A DNA stretch of 18,276 nucleotides from Bacillota bacterium (GTDB taxonomy: Bacteria; Bacillota; Clostridia; Acetivibrionales; DTU013), in contig JAEYON010000012.1 of the NCBI GenBank assembly GCA_023411645.1, positions 1 to 18,276 on the forward strand, written 5' to 3'. Position 1 is the first letter of the stretch. Each line of letters begins with the position of its first letter. The notes under the pieces are model-generated. The model was not told where the DNA came from. It made no database searches and was given only the letters and a program-made list of their open reading frames with translations. Positions 12,685 to 18,276 of the stretch are shown here, piece after piece. A program made the position numbers and the translations under genes.

Positions 12685-14676
12685 ATGCCGCGAGAGAATG
12701 GGAGTATTTCAATAAATACCGAAAACATTTTACCAATAATAAAAAAATGGCTTTATTCCGAAAAGGATATATTTATCCGCGAGATGGTTTCAAATGCCAA
12801 TGATGCGATCATCAAACTGAAGAAGCTAGCATCAATCGGCGAAGCACAGCTTCAGGAGAATGAGAAATTCTACATAAAGGTCGTTGTAAACAAGGATGAT
12901 AAAACAATTAAGGTAATTGATAACGGAATTGGTATGACCGATGAAGAGGTCAAAAAATATATCAATCAGATCGCATTTTCAGGCGCTGTCGATTTTCTTG
13001 AAAAATATAAGGACAAGACAGACGAAAGCACCCAGATTATTGGGCATTTTGGTCTTGGTTTCTATTCAGCCTTTATGGTATCAGAAAAGGTTACCATAGA
13101 TACATTGTCATGGCAGAGCGGTGCACGGGCTGTTAAATGGATAAGCTCGGGAGGGACGGAGTTTGAAATGGACGATTCTGACCTTACTGAGAGGGGAACA
13201 ACGATCACACTTTTTCTTGCCGAAGATTCATTAGAATTTCTGGATTACTATAAAATGAAAGAAGTTCTTGTAAAGTACTGCTCATTCATGCCATTCGAGA
13301 TCTATGTTCAGGATGCTTCGAAGAAAGAGGAAAAAGAAGAGGAAAAGGGGGACAGTTCTCAAAAAAGCGACGGAGCTAAAGACGAAAAAGACGGGGACAG
13401 TTCTCAAAAAATTGACGCTTCTGACGAAGCTGAAGTTGTAAAAGAGTCAGCTGATGTCCAGGAAAGGCCCATCAACGATACGCATCCACTCTGGCTGAAG
13501 AGCCCGAAGGACTGCACTGATGAAGAGTACAAGGAATTTTACAAAAAGGTATTCCATGATTTTAACGATCCTCTTTTCTGGATCCATTTGAATATGGATT
13601 ACCCCTTCCACCTGCAGGGAATTCTGTATTTCCCGAAACTCAGACACGAGTTTGAAACCATCGAGGGGCAGATTAAACTATACTACAATCAGGTATTTGT
13701 AGCAGATAATATAAAGGAAGTCATACCGGAATTCCTCATGCTGCTAAAGGGAGTTATCGACTGCCCGGATCTGCCGCTGAACGTTTCCAGGAGCTTTTTG
13801 CAGAATGACGGGTATGTTTCAAAGATATCCACCCACATTACGAAAAAGGTCGCGGACAAGCTTTCGTCCATCTTTGAAAATGAGAGGGATAATTACAATA
13901 AGTACTGGGATGATATCAATCCATTTGTCAAATATGGCTGCATCCGTGAGGAAAAGTTCTTCAACAGGGTAAAGGATATTGTTATTTTTAAGACAACAGG
14001 CGGAGAATACATTACCTTAAAGGATTACCTCGATAGAAACAAGGAGAAGCATGAGAATAAGGTTTTCTATGTAACAGACGAAAAGCAGCAGGCTCAATAT
14101 ATCAAGATGTTCAAGAACCAGGACATGGAAGCTGTCATTCTTAACACTATGATAGATAGTCACTTTATACAGTTCCTTGAGATGAAGGAAAACACAGTGA
14201 AGTTTTCACGAATTGACGCTGATCTCTCAGAAAGTATGAAGGATGCGGAGAATACTACCATTGACGCTGACTTGACGCAAAAGCTTGAAACTCAGTTTAA
14301 AGAAGCTGTGGGCAATGATAAACTTAAGATACGAATTGAGGCATTGAAAACGTCTGAAGTCCCGAGTATCATTCTGCTGTCGGAGTACTCCAGAAGGATG
14401 CAGGAGATGAGTAAAATGTATGGCATGAACGGAATGGATATGGGGGCAATGTTCCAGGATGAGCAAACACTTGTATTAAACAGGAACAACTCACTGATAA
14501 AGGCCATTGCAGAAATGTCGGGTAATGAGAGCAAAAAGGACGACGTGACGCTGATCTGCCAACATGTCTTTGATTTGGCCATGATGAGCCATAAACAACT
14601 GGATCCGGAAGCAATGACGAGATTCATTGAAAGAAGCAACGTGCTTCTCGGCAAATTGGCGGACCTGCAGGGCTAA
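12685..14676 (+). CDS. htpG: Hsp90 chaperone HtpG
   Basis: The product is 663 residues, starting at ATG with GGAGGG at 12673-12678. The N-terminal GHKL ATPase motifs are intact: REMVSNANDA with E33 and N37, DNGIGM (79-84) and GHFGLGF (120-126). The middle domain has NVSRSFLQND with the ATP-contacting Arg369. The C-terminal dimerisation region is present, with no MEEVD tail, as in bacteria. It folds client proteins in the cytosol under stress. It is longer than usual bacterial HtpG because of a lysine/glutamate-rich linker at about residues 213-262, which includes two GDSSQK copies encoded by a 19-base direct repeat. It is monocistronic, with a CIRCE operator upstream pointing to HrcA control. 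Confidence 0.97.
   Translation: MPRENGSISINTENILPIIKKWLYSEKDIFIREMVSNANDAIIKLKKLASIGEAQLQENEKFYIKVVVNKDDKTIKVIDNGIGMTDEEVKKYINQIAFSGAVDFLEKYKDKTDESTQIIGHFGLGFYSAFMVSEKVTIDTLSWQSGARAVKWISSGGTEFEMDDSDLTERGTTITLFLAEDSLEFLDYYKMKEVLVKYCSFMPFEIYVQDASKKEEKEEEKGDSSQKSDGAKDEKDGDSSQKIDASDEAEVVKESADVQERPINDTHPLWLKSPKDCTDEEYKEFYKKVFHDFNDPLFWIHLNMDYPFHLQGILYFPKLRHEFETIEGQIKLYYNQVFVADNIKEVIPEFLMLLKGVIDCPDLPLNVSRSFLQNDGYVSKISTHITKKVADKLSSIFENERDNYNKYWDDINPFVKYGCIREEKFFNRVKDIVIFKTTGGEYITLKDYLDRNKEKHENKVFYVTDEKQQAQYIKMFKNQDMEAVILNTMIDSHFIQFLEMKENTVKFSRIDADLSESMKDAENTTIDADLTQKLETQFKEAVGNDKLKIRIEALKTSEVPSIILLSEYSRRMQEMSKMYGMNGMDMGAMFQDEQTLVLNRNNSLIKAIAEMSGNESKKDDVTLICQHVFDLAMMSHKQLDPEAMTRFIERSNVLLGKLADLQG
13348..13411 (+). 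repeat. 19-bp direct repeat inside htpG related to the intergenic GGGGAC repeat
   Basis: GGGGACAGTTCTCAAAAAA occurs at 13348-13366 and identically at 13393-13411, 45 bases apart and in the same reading frame, each encoding GDSSQK. The core GGGGAC..TTCTCAA matches the reverse complement of the 6418-6485 repeats at 13 of 15 bases. Confidence 0.85.
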
Positions 14677-14724
14677 GAATTTTAGAAATTGGAAACAGAC
14701 AGAGTTGAAAAGTAGAGCGATTTA

Positions 14725-14738
14725 GTATAAACTTATAC
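14725..14738. repeat. Palindrome upstream of the TRAP operon
   Basis: GTATAA-AC-TTATAC is a perfect inverted repeat of 6-base arms. A second short inverted repeat, CAAAG...CTTTG, follows at 14752-14770. Both lie in the 128-base gap before the TAXI gene and could be operator sites. I see no confident promoter: TTGAAA at 14705-14710 is only 15 bases from TATAAA. No terminator for htpG is evident in this gap. Confidence 0.35.
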
Positions 14739-14804
14739 CATTGTAAAGTATCAAAGTTGATTTATCTTTGCAATAATAAATAATAGAGATATGGGGGTTA
14801 ATTT

Positions 14805-15752
14805 GTGAAAAAGAAAATTATTGTAATTGGTTTGGCTATGTTGCTAGTCTGTTCACTGATCCTTTCGGGATGCAGCGGCAAAACGACTCTAAAGATGGCT
14901 ACCGGCGGCACGACAGGTACATACTATGCTTTCAGCGGTACCGTCTCCCAGGTTCTTTCATCAAAGATCAACAATTTGAGTTTTGATGTTCAGTCCACAG
15001 GTGCTTCCAAGGCGAACATCTACCTTGTTGCAGATAAGGAAGCAGACATTGCAATTGTTCAAAATGATGTTATGTACTATGCACACAAGGGGACAGACCT
15101 GTTTGCAGGTGAAGCGGTTACTGGATTCTCCGCCATGGCCGGTTGCTATTCCGAGGTGGTCCAGATTGTCTCAAAGAGCGACATTTCAGACATTTCTCAG
15201 CTCAAGGGCAAACGTGTTTCGGTTGGCGATGTCGGATCCGGCTGTGAGTTTAATGCGCATCAGATCTTTGAAGCATACGGGATGACAATTGATGACATTG
15301 AAGTTCACAATCTCAGCTTTGCAGACAGTGCAACCGCACTCAAGGACGACAAAATTGATGCTTTCTTCTGTGTTGCTGGTGCTCCAACAACGGCTATTGT
15401 TGAATTAGCGACTTCTAATGATATTAATATACTGGAAGTTGACGATGAGCATGTTGACGTATTGGTTCAAAAATATCCTTTCTACACAAAATATGCTGTA
15501 CCGGGAAATTCTTACAAGGGTGTTAGCGAGGATAAGCAAACTGTTGCTGTTGTTGCAACCTATATCGTCTCTGATGATCTGAAGGAAGATCTGGTCTATG
15601 ATATGACCAAAGCTTTATTTGAAAATGCCGATGAAATCGCAAAAGCTCATCCGAAGGGTGCGGAGCTTGATGCTGAATATTCGGTTTCAGGCATATCAAT
15701 CCCGATTCATCCAGGCGCATTAAAGTATTATAAAGAAATAGGCGTTCGTTAA
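14805..15752 (+). CDS. TAXI-family TRAP transporter solute-binding lipoprotein
   Basis: The product is 315 residues from a GTG start with GGGGGTT at 14793-14799. It has a lysine-rich N-terminus, a hydrophobic segment and a lipobox LSGC with Cys23, so it is a lipoprotein anchored outside the membrane. The mature start KMATGGTTGTYYAFSGTV is the TAXI (TRAP-associated extracytoplasmic immunogenic) signature. DIAIVQNDV and the SVGDVGSGCEFNAHQIFEAYG segment are also typical. It captures a substrate, often a dicarboxylate, glutamate or similar acid, for the permease downstream. The substrate is not visible from sequence. The next gene follows after 15 bases, in the same operon. Confidence 0.94.
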   Translation: MKKKIIVIGLAMLLVCSLILSGCSGKTTLKMATGGTTGTYYAFSGTVSQVLSSKINNLSFDVQSTGASKANIYLVADKEADIAIVQNDVMYYAHKGTDLFAGEAVTGFSAMAGCYSEVVQIVSKSDISDISQLKGKRVSVGDVGSGCEFNAHQIFEAYGMTIDDIEVHNLSFADSATALKDDKIDAFFCVAGAPTTAIVELATSNDINILEVDDEHVDVLVQKYPFYTKYAVPGNSYKGVSEDKQTVAVVATYIVSDDLKEDLVYDMTKALFENADEIAKAHPKGAELDAEYSVSGISIPIHPGALKYYKEIGVR

Positions 15753-15767
15753 GGGATGTTGATATAA

Positions 15768-16250
15768 ATGAAACGCAAACTGACGGGGGCCGCATTGGTA
15801 CTCATAGTCGCGTCCTCCGTTTTTCTTTACTTTATTATTTCTGTACCGTGTCTCCTGTTAAAGGACGGCGATACAGGCAAGGTACTGGCGGAATATCCTT
15901 TGAGTGAGGGAGAAGAATTCTCTGTTACTTTTATTCACTCTGTTAATAATAGTCCGGTGACTGATGTGTATGAATTCCGCGGTGCAGGTATATTTGTTGT
16001 CCGGACGATTTACTATTCGTTTGGTGCCGGAGTGCAATCAGAAGTAGGAGAAGGCCAGGTTCTGGAATTCGGTGATGATGGTTCCATGATCGTCAGTGGT
16101 TTTGAACGACAGATTAATAATCTCTCCTATATTGTGGGCACTGTATCGGATCACACGCTTTTTATTAACGATGAATCATTCAGCCTTCGGGAATTATGCG
16201 GACAAAACACCACGGTGCGTTTTGTACGCGGGCGGAGGTTTTCAATATAA
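15768..16250 (+). CDS. DUF1850 protein of the TAXI-TRAP operon
   Basis: The product is 160 residues with one N-terminal membrane helix (about residues 7-30), so it is probably an exported, anchored protein. The mature part contains FIHSVNNSPVTDVYEF, a DUF1850 hallmark (FxHSV..SPV.e.y.), then IYYSFGAGVQSE and a C-terminal strand region ending RFVRGRRFS. DUF1850 genes are regularly found between TAXI binding protein and fused DctQM permease genes, as here. Its function is unknown; a helper role in transport is inferred from this linkage. Confidence 0.88.
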   Translation: MKRKLTGAALVLIVASSVFLYFIISVPCLLLKDGDTGKVLAEYPLSEGEEFSVTFIHSVNNSPVTDVYEFRGAGIFVVRTIYYSFGAGVQSEVGEGQVLEFGDDGSMIVSGFERQINNLSYIVGTVSDHTLFINDESFSLRELCGQNTTVRFVRGRRFSI

Positions 16251-16310
16251 ATAATATAAATATTATGATTTATTTTAGTTGATTTTACCCATCAAAAAGG
16301 AGGATTACGT

Positions 16311-18260
16311 ATGTCCGAACCAAAGAACACTGTCCAGTCTTCAATGGGCGATGTTGAACAGATTAATGTAGATGCCGTTATGGCTGAATATGATCGAGAA
16401 TCCAACACAAGGCATTATGCAGGCGTTCCGAAAATAGTAGTGCGATATATATTGGCAGCGTTCTCACTATTTGTATTTTACATGAATCTTATCAGTGCCT
16501 GGCCGGAGCAGATCAGAAGAACTTCTTTTGTAGCTTTGATCGTATTTATGGCTTTCATGCTCTTTCCTGCTAGAAAGAAATCCGCCAAACGTATTAATTT
16601 TGTACCCTGGTATGATGTTATACTCGGTATTGTCGGTGCTGCATGTTTCTTTTACTACTCTTTTAATTTTGAAAATATGGCACTTAAGGCTACACGTATC
16701 GGCAAATTGGATGTCATCATCGCTATTGTTGGTATACTGATTATTGCAGAGGTTTGCAGAAGAGTAGTCGGGCTCCCGATCCTAGTGGTTGCCGCTGCTT
16801 TTATTATTTATGCCTTTACCGCCAGATACTCAATCACCAGAATTGTGTATACTCTGTTTTATACACTTGATGGTGTCATTGGAACACCCATAGGTGTTTG
16901 CTCTACATTCATCGTGTTGTTTATTATACTGGGGGCTTTTCTTGAAAAAACAAATATTGGCGTCTTTTTTATAGATATAGCAAACTCCATTGCAGGGCGT
17001 GCTACCGGCGGCCCTGCCAAGGTTGCCGTTATTTCCAGCGCACTTGAGGGAATGTATTCCGGAAGCTCAGTTGCCAACACCGTTGGGTCCGGAAGCGTTA
17101 CCATTCCGGTTATGAAGAAGACTGGGTACGATAAGGATTTTGCCGGTGCAGTTGAAGCTGCTGCATCAACCGGCGGTCAAATAATGCCTCCAATTATGGG
17201 TGCTGCAGCATTCCTGATGGCTGAGATGACAGAGTTGCCTTACTCTGTTATAGCAACAGCAGCTATATTTCCAGCGATTCTGTACTTTTCCGGCATTTTT
17301 CTGATGGTACATTTTGAAGCGAAGAAAGTTGGGCTGAAGGGACTTCCGAAGGAATCAATCCCTAACTTCTTTAAACTGCTGCTGACAAAAGGGTATCTTT
17401 TCATACCGATTATTGTACTCATTGTTACAATGTCCGTTGGCTATACAGCATCACGTGCTGCTTGTCTGGCGATCCTTGCAGCAATTGTTGTCAGCATGTT
17501 CCGCAAAGAGACACGTCTGACGCCAAAAGCTTTTATTGAGGCACTTGAGAATGGCGCAAAGAATACCATTGGTGTTGCAGCAGCCTGTGCCATCGCAGGT
17601 ATCATCGTTGGAATCGTTTCTCTTACCGGTATTGGTCTGAAGCTTGCTGACGGATTGCTGATGCTTTCGGGCGGAATTGACATACTCGCACTGTTCCTGA
17701 CAATGATTGCGTGTATCATTCTGGGTATGGGTGTTCCCACTACCGCAAATTATGTCATTATGGCGACAATAACAGCACCAATTATTCTCAAGCTGATACC
17801 CGGCACACCTGTACTTGCTGCACATATGTTTGTATTCTACTTTGGCATCGTTGCGGATATTACCCCTCCTGTAGCATTGGCGGCATATGCCGGCTCTGCG
17901 ATCTCAGGCGGCAACCCCATACGGACAGGCATCATTGCGACCAGGCTTGCAATTGCGGCGTTTATTATCCCATACATTTTTGTGCTTAACCCCTCTATGC
18001 TTCTGATTAACACTTCAATCTGGCAGGTGGTTCAGATCATTATTACATCCACTATTGGTATGTTTGCCATAGCAGGAGGCCTCGAAGGCTTCATGAAGAA
18101 GAAGATGCCGTGGTGGCAGAGGATCATGGCAGTTGGCGGAGGTCTGATGCTGATTGATCCGGGTCTGATAACCGATCTTGTCGGGATTATTATTATTGCG
18201 TTTGTTTGCTTTGTACAGTACGTTCTGAAGGATAATGACAGGAAGAAACTTGAAGCATGA
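16311..18260 (+). CDS. TRAP transporter fused permease (DctQM type)
   Basis: The product is 649 residues, with AAAAGGAGGATT just before the ATG. After a cytosolic N-terminus of about 40 residues come four helices of the small (DctQ-like) part, then the large DctM part with about a dozen helices. Signatures: EGMYSGSSVANTVGSGSVTI with AAASTGGQIMPPIMGAAAF in the first half, and GMGVPTTANYVIMATITAP with DITPPVALAAYAGSAISG in the second. These form the Na+-linked elevator transport core. The gene completes the operon with the TAXI lipoprotein and DUF1850 genes. The length is normal for TAXI-type fused permeases, and the C-terminus appears intact. Confidence 0.95.
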   Translation: MSEPKNTVQSSMGDVEQINVDAVMAEYDRESNTRHYAGVPKIVVRYILAAFSLFVFYMNLISAWPEQIRRTSFVALIVFMAFMLFPARKKSAKRINFVPWYDVILGIVGAACFFYYSFNFENMALKATRIGKLDVIIAIVGILIIAEVCRRVVGLPILVVAAAFIIYAFTARYSITRIVYTLFYTLDGVIGTPIGVCSTFIVLFIILGAFLEKTNIGVFFIDIANSIAGRATGGPAKVAVISSALEGMYSGSSVANTVGSGSVTIPVMKKTGYDKDFAGAVEAAASTGGQIMPPIMGAAAFLMAEMTELPYSVIATAAIFPAILYFSGIFLMVHFEAKKVGLKGLPKESIPNFFKLLLTKGYLFIPIIVLIVTMSVGYTASRAACLAILAAIVVSMFRKETRLTPKAFIEALENGAKNTIGVAAACAIAGIIVGIVSLTGIGLKLADGLLMLSGGIDILALFLTMIACIILGMGVPTTANYVIMATITAPIILKLIPGTPVLAAHMFVFYFGIVADITPPVALAAYAGSAISGGNPIRTGIIATRLAIAAFIIPYIFVLNPSMLLINTSIWQVVQIIITSTIGMFAIAGGLEGFMKKKMPWWQRIMAVGGGLMLIDPGLITDLVGIIIIAFVCFVQYVLKDNDRKKLEA

Positions 18261-18276
18261 TGCGTGTCGTATGATG

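Noticed and set aside
15089..15100. GGGGACAG in the TAXI gene as another copy of the repeat family
   Set aside because: The match stops after eight bases (ACCTG follows rather than TTCTCA), so chance is enough.
17451..17825. Cysteine/asparagine-rich minus-strand frame opposite the TRAP permease
   Set aside because: Composition is that of an antisense shadow of a hydrophobic protein; no start signals.

Overview
The window looks like a chromosomal segment of an anaerobic Firmicute, probably of class Clostridia. This is inferred from moderately AT-rich DNA, strong AAGGAGG/GGGGG-type ribosome binding sites, GTG and TTG starts, a perfect CIRCE element, and a TAXI-type TRAP transporter with a lipoprotein binding subunit. 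The species cannot be named from sequence alone.

Left part (1 to about 6417): an accessory island. It opens with the C-terminal end of a large serine recombinase. Then comes a putative defence-type operon: a 1098-residue SF2 helicase with a possible Mrr-like nuclease patch near its C-terminus, and a 283-residue partner of unknown function. After these are a DinD-like Bro-N protein, a small CxxC-pair protein and a DUF4375/DMP19-like acidic protein. The island ends at a truncated tRNA 3' half (6337-6376, probably from tRNA-Thr) followed by a terminator. That is the usual scar of an element integrated into a tRNA gene, so this point is taken as the island/backbone junction.

Middle part (6418-12457): a tandem 34-bp intergenic repeat, an OFA-type MFS carrier, a SulP anion transporter with a STAS domain, a small gene on the minus strand, a HAD-family protein with an odd 33-bp tandem repeat near its end, a class IV aminotransferase, and a PilZ-domain protein. 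These are mostly single-gene units with their own promoters.

Right part (12458-18276): htpG (Hsp90) preceded by a perfect CIRCE operator, then a TAXI-TRAP uptake operon (binding lipoprotein, DUF1850 protein, fused DctQM permease).

The most interesting signals are the helicase plus unknown-partner pair, and a GGGGAC(A/G)(G/T)TTCTCA repeat family. That family occurs as a tandem pair between genes and also inside coding sequence: twice in the charged linker of HtpG and once in the HAD gene. The island boundary at the tRNA fragment is also notable. No CRISPR array, rRNA, complete tRNA or clear riboswitch was seen.
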